From contig NZ_SSBQ01000002.1 of assembly GCF_004795255.1 (NCBI RefSeq), positions 4,308,001 to 4,372,000 of the forward strand: a DNA stretch of 64,000 bases. Reading direction: 5' to 3'. Below the pieces are notes generated by a model. That model was not told the DNA's origin. It was given only the letters and a program-made list of their open reading frames with translations, and made no database searches. This stretch comes from Streptomyces sp. RKND-216. GTDB lineage: Bacteria; Actinomycetota; Actinomycetes; Streptomycetales; Streptomycetaceae. Of this stretch, positions 41,563-52,304 are shown piece by piece. The position numbers and the translations under genes were made by a program. Within the stretch, counting starts at the first letter, position 1. Each line of letters starts with the position of its first letter.

Positions 41563-42375
41563 ATGACCAAGCTCGCGACCGCGACGATCACCACTCACGT
41601 GCAGCGGCTGCACGCCGAGCGGAGCCCGGACGACACCGGCGAACCGCCCGTCGTGGTGTTCGTGCACGGGCTGCTCACCGACAGCCTGGCCAGCTACTAC
41701 TTCACCCTCGGCCCGGCGTTCGCCCAGGCCGGGGTCGACGTGATCATGTACGACCTGCGTGGTCACGGGCGCAGCGACCGGCCCGCGACCGGATACCGGC
41801 TGGAGGACTTCGTCGACGACCTGGTCGCTCTGCTGGACGCGCTGGGCGAGACGCGGCGGGTGCACGTCGTGGGCAACTCCTTCGGCGGCACGATCGCTTC
41901 GGCACTGGACGCCTGGCACCCGGACCGCGTGGCCACGGTCACGATGATCGAGGCGGAGCCGCCGGTCGAGCGCTGGACCCAACACATGAAGGGCGGACTC
42001 GCCGACGCGAAGGAGCAGTTGGTCCGCGACGAGGTCATCGGCTGGATCTCCGACCGGTACGGCGCCCACACCGCCAAGCTCTCCCGGGGAGCCGGACGCA
42101 TCCTGCAGCGCACCACGCTCGCCGAGGACGTGGCCTCCGGCCGCGTCATCGACGACGACCTGGGCGCCCTCACCGCTCCGCTGCTGGCCATCTTCGGCGA
42201 CGGCTCCGGGCTCAACCGCCAGGTGCCGTGGCTGGAGGGGCTGGTGGAACGCTGCCGCACCGTGGTCCTTCCCGATCAGGGCCACTCCGTACTGGTGGAA
42301 CGGACGGAGGAGACCCGGAAGCTGGTGCTGGACTGGGTGCGCGAACACCACGCGCTGACCGGGGCGGTGCGGTGA
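41563..42375 (+). CDS. Alpha/beta hydrolase (probable chain-release or tailoring esterase)
   Basis: A 270-residue soluble alpha/beta hydrolase. Seen: oxyanion HG in VVFVHGLLTD near 31-40, YDLRGHGRSDRP near 63-74, nucleophile elbow GNSFGGT with S106, and the catalytic His in DQGHSVLVE near the C-terminus. It sits 3 bp after the free ACP gene and overlaps the glycosyltransferase gene by GTGA, so it is part of the operon. The giant PKS proteins have no thioesterase, so releasing the chain from an ACP is the most economical role; ester formation or trimming are alternatives. Confidence 0.85.
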   Translation: MTKLATATITTHVQRLHAERSPDDTGEPPVVVFVHGLLTDSLASYYFTLGPAFAQAGVDVIMYDLRGHGRSDRPATGYRLEDFVDDLVALLDALGETRRVHVVGNSFGGTIASALDAWHPDRVATVTMIEAEPPVERWTQHMKGGLADAKEQLVRDEVIGWISDRYGAHTAKLSRGAGRILQRTTLAEDVASGRVIDDDLGALTAPLLAIFGDGSGLNRQVPWLEGLVERCRTVVLPDQGHSVLVERTEETRKLVLDWVREHHALTGAVR

Positions 42376-43556
42376 GCCGGTTCCTCTGTGTGGTGCCGCC
42401 GCTCGTCGGACACATCAACCCGCTGGTCGGGGTGGCGGGCGAACTGGCCCGGCGCGGACACGAGGTCGCCTGGGCGGGCTACGGGGACCAGATCCGCCGG
42501 CTCGCCGGACCCGCCGCCGAGGTGTTCGACTGCGCCATGCCGGATGGAGGGCTGAGCCGGCCCCCGAAGCTGACCGGGCCGGCCGCCTTCCGGTTCCTGT
42601 GGGAGGAGTTCTTCCTGCCGCTGGCCGACCTGATGGCCCCGGGTGTCGACGCGGCGATCGAGGCGTTCCGCCCCGACGTGGTGATCACCGACCAGCACGC
42701 GGTGGCGGGCGCACTGGTCGCCGAACGGCGCGGAGTCGTGCATCTGACCTCGGCCACCACCTCCGCCGAACTGGCCGAACCGCTGGACGGTCTGCCGAAG
42801 GTTGGCGCCTGGCTCCAGGGGCTGCTGACGGAGCTGCGGGCGCGGATCGGGGACCCCCAGGCGGCTGGGGACCCCCGATTCTCGCCGCACGGCGTCCTCG
42901 CCTTCACCGGCCGGGACCTGCTGGGCGACGCGCCGCTCCCGCACGACCGAGTGCATCTGGTGGGGCCGGCGATCGCCCCGCGCGCCGGGGAGTCGGACTT
43001 CCCCTGGGAGGCCCTTGACCCGGACCGGCGCACAGTGCTGGTCTCCCTCGGCACCGCCAACACGGATGCGGGAGGCCCCTTCCTGACCGAAGCGGTCACC
43101 GCGCTGGACGCGCTCGGCGACCGGGTGCAGGGCGTGGTCGTCGATCCGGGCGGTCACCTCGGCGACGTGCCGCCGGGCATGGTGAAGCGGGCGCACGTAC
43201 CGCAGCTGGAACTCCTCGAGAAGGTGGACGCCGTGGTGTGCCACGGCGGGCACAACACCGTCTGCGAGTCGCTGTGGCACGGGGTACCGCTGGTCGTCGC
43301 TCCCATCCGGGACGACCAGCCCATCGTCGCCGGGCAGGTGGTCGACGCCGGGGCCGGGGTCCGGGTGCGCTTCAACCGGGTGCGCGCCGACCGGCTGGGA
43401 GCGGCGATCGCCACCGTGCTCGACCCCGGGGCCGGACACCGGGCGGCGGCCGAGGCCATCGGAGCCCGGCTGCGCGCGGCGGGCGGCGCGGTGGCCGCCG
43501 CGGACCACCTCGAACGGGCCGTGGCGCGGCCCTCCCACGTATCCGCACCGGGCTGA
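42372..43556 (+). CDS. GT1-family (MGT/UGT-like) glycosyltransferase
   Basis: A 394-residue GT-B glycosyltransferase with GTG start overlapping the hydrolase stop. The N-terminal acceptor domain opens with the VPPLVGHINPLVGVAGELARRGHEV block, a GHxNP motif typical of macrolide glycosyltransferases (shown here in part only). The C-terminal donor-binding domain has VCHGGHNTVCESLWHGVP and IRDDQ, the bacterial version of the PSPG box. It probably transfers a sugar from a nucleotide donor to a hydroxyl of the polyketide. No sugar-nucleotide modifying genes are nearby, which favours a common donor such as UDP-glucose or UDP-GlcNAc; that is inference. A surface-loop palindrome lies at 42846-42879. 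Confidence 0.9.
   Translation: MSRFLCVVPPLVGHINPLVGVAGELARRGHEVAWAGYGDQIRRLAGPAAEVFDCAMPDGGLSRPPKLTGPAAFRFLWEEFFLPLADLMAPGVDAAIEAFRPDVVITDQHAVAGALVAERRGVVHLTSATTSAELAEPLDGLPKVGAWLQGLLTELRARIGDPQAAGDPRFSPHGVLAFTGRDLLGDAPLPHDRVHLVGPAIAPRAGESDFPWEALDPDRRTVLVSLGTANTDAGGPFLTEAVTALDALGDRVQGVVVDPGGHLGDVPPGMVKRAHVPQLELLEKVDAVVCHGGHNTVCESLWHGVPLVVAPIRDDQPIVAGQVVDAGAGVRVRFNRVRADRLGAAIATVLDPGAGHRAAAEAIGARLRAAGGAVAAADHLERAVARPSHVSAPG
42846..42879. repeat. 34-bp imperfect palindrome inside the glycosyltransferase gene
   Basis: Arms 42846-42860 and 42865-42879 pair at 13 of 15 positions around a GCGG loop; the same bases also hold two direct copies of GGGGACCCCC. It encodes a loop (RIGDPQAAGDPRF), so it looks like a small inserted palindromic element kept in frame. 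Confidence 0.75.
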
Positions 43557-43594
43557 CCGGCCCCGTGCGCCGCGACGGACTCCAGGACCTCTCC

Positions 43595-45475
43595 ATGACG
43601 ACGACATCCCAGACCCCCGCGACCACCCCCGCGGCCGCTCCGGACGGGGCCGCTCCGCAGAAGGCGCCGCCCCCCCAAGAACAGGCGCCCCTGCGCACCC
43701 TGCTGAGCTACGCCCGCCCGCACCGTGCCGTCCTGTCTGCCACACTGCTGCTGGTGCTGGCGGCCAGCGCGTCCGGCCTGGTGCAGCCGCTGGTGGCGCA
43801 GCACGTGCTGGAGGTGCTGGGCGACGGTGGCGACGTGACGAACGCGGTGATGCTGCTCGGTGCCCTGGTGGTGATCGGCGCCGCGCTGACCGGCATGCAG
43901 TCCTGGTGGCAGCAGCGGACCTCCGAGCGGGTGGTGCGCCAGGTGCGCCGCGACACGGTGTTCCGGCTGGTGCGGCTGCGCGTCCCCGAGCTGGACAGCC
44001 GCCCCACCGGTGACCTCATCGCCCGGGTCACCTCCGACAGCACCCTGCTGCAGAACGCCGCCACCGAAGGGCTGGTGATGGTCGCCAACGGCGTGCTCAC
44101 CATCGCCGGCGCGGCCGTCCTGATGGGCGTGGTCCACCTGGGACTCCTCGGGGTCACCGTGGGCGTCCTGCTGTCGGTCGCCCTGGTGATGACGTACCTG
44201 CTGCCCCGCATCCGGCAGGCCGTGGCCCGTGCGCAGGAGTCGATCGGCGCGGTGAGCGCCTCCCTTGAGCGGACGCTCGGCGCCGCGCGCACGGTGAAGG
44301 CCAACGGAGCCGAGGGACGCGAGACCGAGGACGCCGGGCGGGCGATCGAGGGCGCGTACCAGGCCGGTCTGGTGGGGGCTCGCTACGCGGCATGGGTGAA
44401 GATCCTCTCCGGCGTCTCCCTGCAGGCCGCCTTCCTCGCGGTGCTGGGCGTCGGCGGAGCGCTCGTCGCCGCCGGCGAACTCGGCGCGCCCGCCCTGATC
44501 GCCTTCCTGCTCTACGTCTTCTACCTGGCCAGCCCCATCGGGTCGTTGGTGGCCGGTCTCGGAATGCTGCAGCAGGGACTCGGCGCCGTCGGCCGTATCG
44601 AGGAGGTCAAGCGGATGCCGATCGAGGAGGACGTGGACGCCCCGCCGGTTCCCGCGCCGCCCCGCCCGGCCGTCCCCCCGGCCGTCGCCTTCGAGAACGT
44701 CGGGTTCTCCTACCCCGGTCGGGGGCCCGCGCTGCGCGACGTCTCCTACACCGTCACCGGCGGAACCCAGACCGCTCTGGTCGGGCTGTCCGGAGCAGGC
44801 AAGACGACGATGTTCGCGCTGCTGCAGCGTTTTCACGAGCCGTCGTCCGGCCGCATCCTCATCGACGGCGTGGACATCGCCACCCTGCCCCGGGCCGAGG
44901 TGCGCCGCCGGATCGCGTACGTCGAGCAGGACGCACCCGTGATGGCGGGCACCCTGGAGGACAACCTGCGGTACGCCGCGACCGGGGCCTCCGCCGCGGA
45001 CATCGCGGAGGCGCTGCGCGTCACCCGGCTGGACACGCTGGTCGAACGGCTTCCCGACGGTCTGCGGACGGCGGTCGGCAACCGCGGGGTCACGCTCTCC
45101 GGCGGCGAGCGCCAGCGGCTCGCCATCGCCCGGGCCCTGTTGCGCAAACCCGAAGTGCTGCTGCTCGACGAGGCCACCGCCCAACTCGACGCACGGAACG
45201 AGCACGCGCTGCGCGATGCCGTCGACCAGGCCTCCCTGCGGTGCACGGTGCTGCTCATCGCCCACCGGCTGTCCACCGTCACCGAGGCGGACCAGATCGT
45301 GGTGATGGAGCACGGCCGGGTGCGGGCGCTCGGCGGCCACGGGGCCCTGGTCGAGTCCGACGCGCTGTACCGCGAACTGGCTGCCTCCCAGCTCCTGGTG
45401 GGCGAGGAGGAGAGCGGTGCGGACGATGCGGCGGACGAGGAAGAAGGCGTCGCGCACGGCCCGGTCCAGGTGTGA
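43595..45475 (+). CDS. ABC transporter, fused TMD-NBD exporter
   Basis: About 626 residues, a half-size type I ABC exporter expected to form a homodimer. After a Pro/Ala-rich cytosolic N-terminus (about 1-32), six membrane segments span about 40-320. The nucleotide-binding domain (about 365-600) has Walker A GLSGAGKTT, the LSGGERQ signature, Walker B VLLLDEATA and a switch His in AHRLST. The start is the ATG at 43595 with AGGA upstream; an in-frame GTG at 43565 would add ten residues. It is the last gene of the PKS operon, 38 bp after the glycosyltransferase, and is followed by two hairpins. It most likely exports the glycosylated lipid or polyketide, or flips it across the membrane. Confidence 0.9.
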   Translation: MTTTSQTPATTPAAAPDGAAPQKAPPPQEQAPLRTLLSYARPHRAVLSATLLLVLAASASGLVQPLVAQHVLEVLGDGGDVTNAVMLLGALVVIGAALTGMQSWWQQRTSERVVRQVRRDTVFRLVRLRVPELDSRPTGDLIARVTSDSTLLQNAATEGLVMVANGVLTIAGAAVLMGVVHLGLLGVTVGVLLSVALVMTYLLPRIRQAVARAQESIGAVSASLERTLGAARTVKANGAEGRETEDAGRAIEGAYQAGLVGARYAAWVKILSGVSLQAAFLAVLGVGGALVAAGELGAPALIAFLLYVFYLASPIGSLVAGLGMLQQGLGAVGRIEEVKRMPIEEDVDAPPVPAPPRPAVPPAVAFENVGFSYPGRGPALRDVSYTVTGGTQTALVGLSGAGKTTMFALLQRFHEPSSGRILIDGVDIATLPRAEVRRRIAYVEQDAPVMAGTLEDNLRYAATGASAADIAEALRVTRLDTLVERLPDGLRTAVGNRGVTLSGGERQRLAIARALLRKPEVLLLDEATAQLDARNEHALRDAVDQASLRCTVLLIAHRLSTVTEADQIVVMEHGRVRALGGHGALVESDALYRELAASQLLVGEEESGADDAADEEEGVAHGPVQV

Positions 45476-45483
45476 ACGCGGCG

Positions 45484-45510
45484 CGGCGGCGCGGATGCTC
45501 CGCGCCGCCG
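45484..45510 (+). terminator. Hairpin terminator of the PKS/glycosyltransferase/ABC operon
   Basis: A perfect 12-bp G/C-rich inverted repeat with a TGC loop starts 9 bp after the ABC transporter stop. It is followed 15 bp later by a second hairpin. Confidence 0.8.
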
Positions 45511-45525
45511 GGTGACGCACGAAGC

Positions 45526-45554
45526 GGGGGCGCCCTCCAGTGGAGGACGCCCCC
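45526..45554. terminator. Second hairpin between convergent ABC transporter and lipase genes
   Basis: Thirteen-bp arms (GGGGGCGCCCTCC with its complement, one mismatch) and an AGT loop, 24 bp beyond the lipase stop on its own strand. It suits the lipase transcript and can back up the operon terminator. Confidence 0.8.
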
Positions 45555-45577
45555 GCGGCGGGTTCATCGACCGGTGG

Positions 45578-46393
45578 TCAGCCGGTGATGTTGGTGATGG
45601 CCGGCAGGTAGCCGTCCCGGTGGCCCGCGGTGTTGGGGTGGTACGACTCGTTCAGCTTCTCCCACTCCAGGCTCGTGACCCACTCCGAGTTGCCAGAGCA
45701 CAGGGTGTGCGGGTCGAAGATCGGACGAGCGTCGAGGAAGGTGAAACCGGCCTCGGCGGCCCGCGACGACATGATCCCGGCGAGGGTGTCCGCAGCCGAG
45801 TTCAGCGCCGTACGCTCACGGTCGCTGAGCCCGAGGATGCCGCAGTTGCCCCCGATGGTGTAGAGGCGGGGGTAACCGACCACGATCACCTGGGCGTTGG
45901 GAGCCTTGGCACGGACGGCGGCGTACGTCTGCTGGAGTGCAGGGGAGAGCACGCCGTTGGCGGCCTGCTTCGCGAGGGCTACCCCGTCGAGGCAGTCCTG
46001 GTCGTCGATGGTGAGGATGCAGTTGGTCAGCACCTCGACGAAACCGACGTCGTTGCCGCCCACCTGCAGGGTGACCAGGCTGGTGTCCGCGGTGAGCGAA
46101 CCGACCTGGGTGTTGAGGATGTCCGCCGTGGTGGCTCCCGAGCAGGAGGCCTCCACGAAGTCGACCGACGGGTGGGCGGCGGCCCAGAGCCGGGGATACG
46201 TCAGCGGACCACGACGGCACGGGTCGTCCGGGTCGTCGTAGGTCCAGGTGCCGGGAGCGACCGCATAGCTGTCACCGAGCGCCACGTACTTGCCGGCGAG
46301 TGCCGTTTCGTCTGCCGCCTGAGCCGTTCCAGCGACCGTCATCGTGGCGGCGAGCGCCATGACGGCGGCGACGAGTACTCTGAGTAAACGCAT
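45578..46393 (-). CDS. Secreted SGNH-family lipase/esterase
   Basis: A 271-residue precursor. Residues 1-26 form a Sec signal peptide (Arg near the start, a hydrophobic stretch, then AQA before the mature ADETALAGK). The mature protein has the SGNH blocks: GDSY with S42, a SCSGATT block, VGGNDVGF, and a C-terminal NESYHPNTAGH with the catalytic His. Several Cys pairs suit the disulphide-bonded Streptomyces lipases of this family. It acts outside the cell on short- or medium-chain esters or phospholipids. It points toward the PKS operon from the other strand, so it is not co-transcribed. Whether it acts on the exported lipid is open. Confidence 0.92.
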   Translation of the reverse strand: MRLLRVLVAAVMALAATMTVAGTAQAADETALAGKYVALGDSYAVAPGTWTYDDPDDPCRRGPLTYPRLWAAAHPSVDFVEASCSGATTADILNTQVGSLTADTSLVTLQVGGNDVGFVEVLTNCILTIDDQDCLDGVALAKQAANGVLSPALQQTYAAVRAKAPNAQVIVVGYPRLYTIGGNCGILGLSDRERTALNSAADTLAGIMSSRAAEAGFTFLDARPIFDPHTLCSGNSEWVTSLEWEKLNESYHPNTAGHRDGYLPAITNITG

Positions 46394-46890
46394 GGAAGGT
46401 GTCGTCTCCGAATGGTGGGGGTGAGGGACCCTATAGGAATAGCAGAGAAATGCGGATGCGACAGCCCTGCCGGGGGAAATTCTGCGCCGCGCGCAGCGGG
46501 AAAGGCGCATCGCCGAGGAGGCCCGTCGTCGCGCTGCCCGGGTTGTTCGATCCAGGCCGAATCACCGCTCCTGCCAAGGCTCTGCGGGGACGGTCACCCT
46601 CGTGTGGGCATCGATTCCGCGGCGTATGGAAAGCCGGACTCCACGGGATGCCGTGCGGCGAGAACGCGGTGCCGTCCGCGAACCATCCGGAGCATGCGGA
46701 AGGGTTTAGTCCGGATGATTCCGGAACGCTTCCGGGATTCGACGGGGCCGATGTCGCAAAACGGGCATAACGGGTTTCGGCCCAGTGCTCCGAGGGGCAC
46801 ATTCCGGGGATTCACGCAATATGGTGCGCGGAAATTCCAGGGGTTTTTCTGCTGTTCTCCGCCACGCATTTCCGTGCTGGCCGGAGCGAC
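46394..46890. other. 497-bp intergenic region of reduced GC, no supported gene
   Basis: It lies between the lipase start and the htpG terminator. Open frames cross it on both strands but none has a ribosome site, codon bias or recognisable product. GC drops to roughly 55% around 46800-46860. It contains the lipase promoter region, with GGAG about 12 nt before its ATG, but no clear -10/-35 pair. It may hold a remnant of a lost gene or an unannotated RNA. Confidence 0.5.
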
Positions 46891-46919
46891 GGCCGGGTCG
46901 CCCGGGAGGCGACCCGGCC
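46891..46919 (-). terminator. htpG terminator hairpin
   Basis: A perfect 12-bp inverted repeat (GGCCGGGTCGCC with its complement) and CGGGA loop, 14 bp past the htpG stop on its transcribed strand. Confidence 0.8.
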
Positions 46920-46933
46920 CGTGCCCCGGAGGT

Positions 46934-48874
<1,941 letters not shown>

Positions 48875-49044
48875 GTGCTCCCCTGTGTGCGGCGACGTAC
48901 GGTGCGCAATGGATGGTAAGGACCCGCGCCGGGTTCGCGCACCGCGGTACCCGCCCCGGCCGTGCCGCACGTCTCCGCTCCCGGCCCCCGCCGCCGGGGG
49001 TGGGACAATCGCCGGGAACTTCGTACGCCGTGGGGGAGCAGCCG

Positions 49045-50388
49045 ATGGACCGGGACCGCAGGAGCCGGGTGCCGCGGACCGACGCGGTGCTCGGCGACGC
49101 GCGGCTCGCCGCGGCCGCCCGGGAACTCGGCCGCGACCTGGTCCGCGGCGTGGTGACTCGCACGCTGGAGCGGGTGCGGGACGGCGAACTGCTCCCGGAG
49201 CGGGCCGCCGACGCCGCCGTGGCGGCACTGCCGCCCACCGCGGCGAGCCTGCACGCGGTGCTCAACGCCACCGGCGTTCTCGTGCACACCAACCTGGGCC
49301 GGGCGCCGCTGTCCGCCGCCGCGCGGGCGGCCGTGGACGCCGCCGCCGGGTGCACCGACGTGGAACTCGACCTGGCGACCGGCCGCCGCGGCCCGCGCGG
49401 GACGGGGGCGCTCGCCGCGCTCGCCGAAGCGGTACCCGCCGCCGGCGGCGTACACGTGGTCAACAACAACGCCGCGGCCCTCGTCCTCGCCGCCACGGCC
49501 CTCGCCCGGGGCCGCGAGATCGTCGTCAGCCGCGGCGAGATGGTGGAGATCGGCGACGGCTTCCGTCTCCCCGACCTGCTCGCCTCCACCGGCGCGCGGC
49601 TCCGCGAGGTCGGTACCACCAACCGCACCCACCGCGCCGACTACGCCGCCGCCGTGGGCCCCGACACCGGCTTCGTCCTCAAGGTGCATCCCTCCAACTT
49701 CGCCACTGTCGGCTTCGTCGCCGACACCGCCGTACGCGAACTCGCCACGCTTGACGTGCCCGTGGTGTACGACATCGGCTCCGGACTGCTGCGCCCGCAC
49801 CCGGCGCTGCCCCGCGAGCCGGACGCCGCAGGCGCCCTCGCGGACGGCGCCGCGCTGGTCACCGCGAGCGCGGACAAACTGCTCGGCGGACCGCAGGCCG
49901 GGCTGCTGCTCGGCGACGCCGACCTCGTCGCCCGGCTGCGCCGCCACCCGCTGGCGCGCGCCCTGCGCGTCGACAAGCTCACCCTCGCCGCACTGGAGGC
50001 CACCCTGCGCGGACCGGAACCGCCGGTGCCGGCCGCGCTCGGCCTGGCCGGACCCGCCCTCGTCGCCCGCGCCGAGGGGCTGGCGGCCCGCCTGAGCGCA
50101 GCCGGTGTGCCCGCCGAGGCCGTCCCGTCCCAGGCCCGGGTGGGTGGCGGCGGAGCACCCGAGGTGGAACTGCCCGGCGCGGCCGTCGCCGTCGCACGGG
50201 CCCTCGCCGCGCCGCTGCGCAACGGCCGGCCCGCCGTCGTCGGACGGGTGCACGCCGGCCGGCTGCTGCTCGATCTGCGCACCGTTCCGGCCGGGGACGA
50301 CGAGCGGCTCGCCGGCGCCGTACGTGCCGCCGCGGCGCGGACCCTGCGCACGGCCACCCTCCCCGACACCGACGACGGGCAGGGCTGA
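49045..50388 (+). CDS. selA: L-seryl-tRNA(Sec) selenium transferase
   Basis: A 447-residue PLP enzyme that converts seryl-tRNA(Sec) to selenocysteyl-tRNA(Sec) with selenophosphate. The ATG at 49045 has GGGGGAG 7 nt upstream. Family blocks: LNATGVLVHTNLGRAPLS, VNNNAAALVL, REVGTTNRTH, KVHPSNF and the cofactor lysine K278 in ASADKLLGGPQAG. Length is near the usual 430-470. selB follows after 2 bp, so they form an operon. selD and the tRNA(Sec) gene are not in the window. Its presence implies a selenoprotein, usually formate dehydrogenase in actinomycetes, encoded elsewhere. Confidence 0.95.
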   Translation: MDRDRRSRVPRTDAVLGDARLAAAARELGRDLVRGVVTRTLERVRDGELLPERAADAAVAALPPTAASLHAVLNATGVLVHTNLGRAPLSAAARAAVDAAAGCTDVELDLATGRRGPRGTGALAALAEAVPAAGGVHVVNNNAAALVLAATALARGREIVVSRGEMVEIGDGFRLPDLLASTGARLREVGTTNRTHRADYAAAVGPDTGFVLKVHPSNFATVGFVADTAVRELATLDVPVVYDIGSGLLRPHPALPREPDAAGALADGAALVTASADKLLGGPQAGLLLGDADLVARLRRHPLARALRVDKLTLAALEATLRGPEPPVPAALGLAGPALVARAEGLAARLSAAGVPAEAVPSQARVGGGGAPEVELPGAAVAVARALAAPLRNGRPAVVGRVHAGRLLLDLRTVPAGDDERLAGAVRAAAARTLRTATLPDTDDGQG

Positions 50389-50390
50389 CC

Positions 50391-52292
50391 GTGTACGTCG
50401 TGGCGACCGCCGGGCACGTCGATCACGGCAAGTCCACCCTGGTCCGCGCCCTCACCGGCACGGACCCCGACCGGTTGGCCGAGGAGAAGCGGCGCGGCCT
50501 GACCGTCGACCTCGGCTTCGCCGCGACCGGGCTCCCCGACGGACGTGCCGTCGGCTTCGTGGACGTGCCGGGCCACCGGCGTTTCCTCGCCAACACCCTG
50601 GCCGGCATCGCCACCGCCCCGGCCGTGCTGTTCACGGTCGCCGCGGACCGGGGCTGGCAGCCGCAGTCCGCCGAACACCTCGCGGCCGTCGAGGCGTTCG
50701 GCATCCGCACCGGGATCGTCGTGGTCACCCGCGCCGACCTGGCCGACCCCGCACCGGCAGCCGCCGACGCCCGCGCGCGCGTCGCCGGAACCACCCTGCG
50801 CGACGCACCCGCCGTCCCGGTCAGCGCCCGGACCGGCGCCGGCCTGGACGTTCTGCGCCGGCATCTGGCGGCCCTGGCCGACAGCGTGCCGGCGCCCGAC
50901 CCGCACGCACCCGTACGGCTCTGGCTGGACCGCGCGTTCACCGTGCGCGGCGCGGGAACGGTCGTCACCGGCACCCTCACGGCGGGCGCCCTCGCGGTCG
51001 GCGACATCCTCGAAGTCGCCCCGGAGGGACGGCAGGTCACCGTACGCGGCCTGCAGTGCTTCGGCGCCGCGCGGGACGGCGTACGGGCGCCGGCCCGGGT
51101 GGCGGTCAACCTGCGCCGCGTCTCTGCGGACGCGGTGGGCCGCGGTCAGGCGCTCGTCACGCCCGGCCGGTGGCGGCGCACGGACACCGTCGACGTCCGG
51201 CTCGCCGACCCGGCGGACCCGTCCGAGGCCGACGGGCCCGGCCGCCCCGGCGCGGCGGACGCGCGCGCACTGCCGGGCGAACCGCTGGTCCACTGCGGCA
51301 CGGCGCTCACCGGCGCCCGGGTGCGGCCCCTCGGCGGCCCGTACGCCCGCCTGCGCCTGCACACCCCGCTCGACCTGCACATCGGCGACCGGCTGCTGCT
51401 GCGCGACCCCGGCAGTCGACGGCTGACCGGCGCACGGGTGCTCGACGTGGCACCGCCCCGCCTCACCCGCCGGGGAGCAGCCGCAGCCCGCGTACGCGCC
51501 CTGGCGGTTCTGCCCGCCGACGGCCGGGACCCCGCCGTCCACCTCGGCCTGCGCGGCCTGGTGCGGGCCGGTGAACTCGCTGCCGCCGGCCTGCCGCACC
51601 CGCCCGGCGCCGTGCGGGCCGGGGAGTGGCTTCTCGATCCGGCCCATGCGGAGCGGCTGCGCGCCGCGCTCCGCGCGGAGGTCGACGCCCACGGCCGCGC
51701 CCGCCCCGCGGACCCCGGCCTTCCTCTCGCCGCCGCCGCGCACCGTCTCGGCCTGCCCGCACCGGACCTCGTCCCGGCCCTCGCCGCGCCGCCCGCCCCG
51801 GCCGGCACCCCGGCGCCGGTACCGGGCGGGCCCGAGCAGCCTTCACCGGATCTGGTGGTGCGGGACGGCAGGGTCTTCGGGGCGGGAGACGAGACGCTGC
51901 CCGAGGCCCTGGCCGCCGTGGCGCGCCGTCTGGAGGAGGCCGGCCGCGACGCCGGAAGCGCCTTCCACGCCCCCACACGGCCCGAACTGGACGCCCTCGG
52001 CGTCACCCCGCAGGCGCTCGCGGCCCTCGTCCGCCACGGTGTCCTGGAGCGCCACGGCACCGGTACCGGCGCTGTCCATCTGCCCGGCGGCAGCGCCCGC
52101 CGCGCCGCCGCCGCGCTGCGCGACGCCGCGCCGCGGCCGTTCACGGTCGGCGACTGCTGCCGGATCCTGGCCGTCAGCCGCCGTGTCGCGATCCCCCTGC
52201 TCGAACACCTCGACGGCGCGGGCCTCACCCGCCGCGACGCCGACGGCCGCCGTCTCGTCGTGGACGGGACGGCGGCCGCGGAAGGGCCGTAG
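50391..52292 (+). CDS. selB: Selenocysteine-specific translation elongation factor
   Basis: A 633-residue GTPase that brings Sec-tRNA to the ribosome at UGA codons followed by a SECIS hairpin. The GTG start is 2 bp after the selA stop. The G domain shows GHVDHGKST (G1), DVPGHRRF (G3) and TRADL (G4) within residues 1-165; EF-Tu-like domains II and III follow to about 350. The C-terminal winged-helix region (about 390-630), which binds SECIS RNA, ends with RPFTVGDCCRILAVSRR. It converges on the CDP-glycerol transferase gene with only a 12-bp gap and no hairpin between them. Confidence 0.95.
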   Translation: MYVVATAGHVDHGKSTLVRALTGTDPDRLAEEKRRGLTVDLGFAATGLPDGRAVGFVDVPGHRRFLANTLAGIATAPAVLFTVAADRGWQPQSAEHLAAVEAFGIRTGIVVVTRADLADPAPAAADARARVAGTTLRDAPAVPVSARTGAGLDVLRRHLAALADSVPAPDPHAPVRLWLDRAFTVRGAGTVVTGTLTAGALAVGDILEVAPEGRQVTVRGLQCFGAARDGVRAPARVAVNLRRVSADAVGRGQALVTPGRWRRTDTVDVRLADPADPSEADGPGRPGAADARALPGEPLVHCGTALTGARVRPLGGPYARLRLHTPLDLHIGDRLLLRDPGSRRLTGARVLDVAPPRLTRRGAAAARVRALAVLPADGRDPAVHLGLRGLVRAGELAAAGLPHPPGAVRAGEWLLDPAHAERLRAALRAEVDAHGRARPADPGLPLAAAAHRLGLPAPDLVPALAAPPAPAGTPAPVPGGPEQPSPDLVVRDGRVFGAGDETLPEALAAVARRLEEAGRDAGSAFHAPTRPELDALGVTPQALAALVRHGVLERHGTGTGAVHLPGGSARRAAAALRDAAPRPFTVGDCCRILAVSRRVAIPLLEHLDGAGLTRRDADGRRLVVDGTAAAEGP

Positions 52293-52304
52293 ACGAGCCC
52301 TCGG

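Noticed and set aside
46540..46565. TTCGATCC stretch as the T-arm of a tRNA (possible selC)
   Set aside because: No acceptor stem, no anticodon arm and no partner sequence at tRNA distance.
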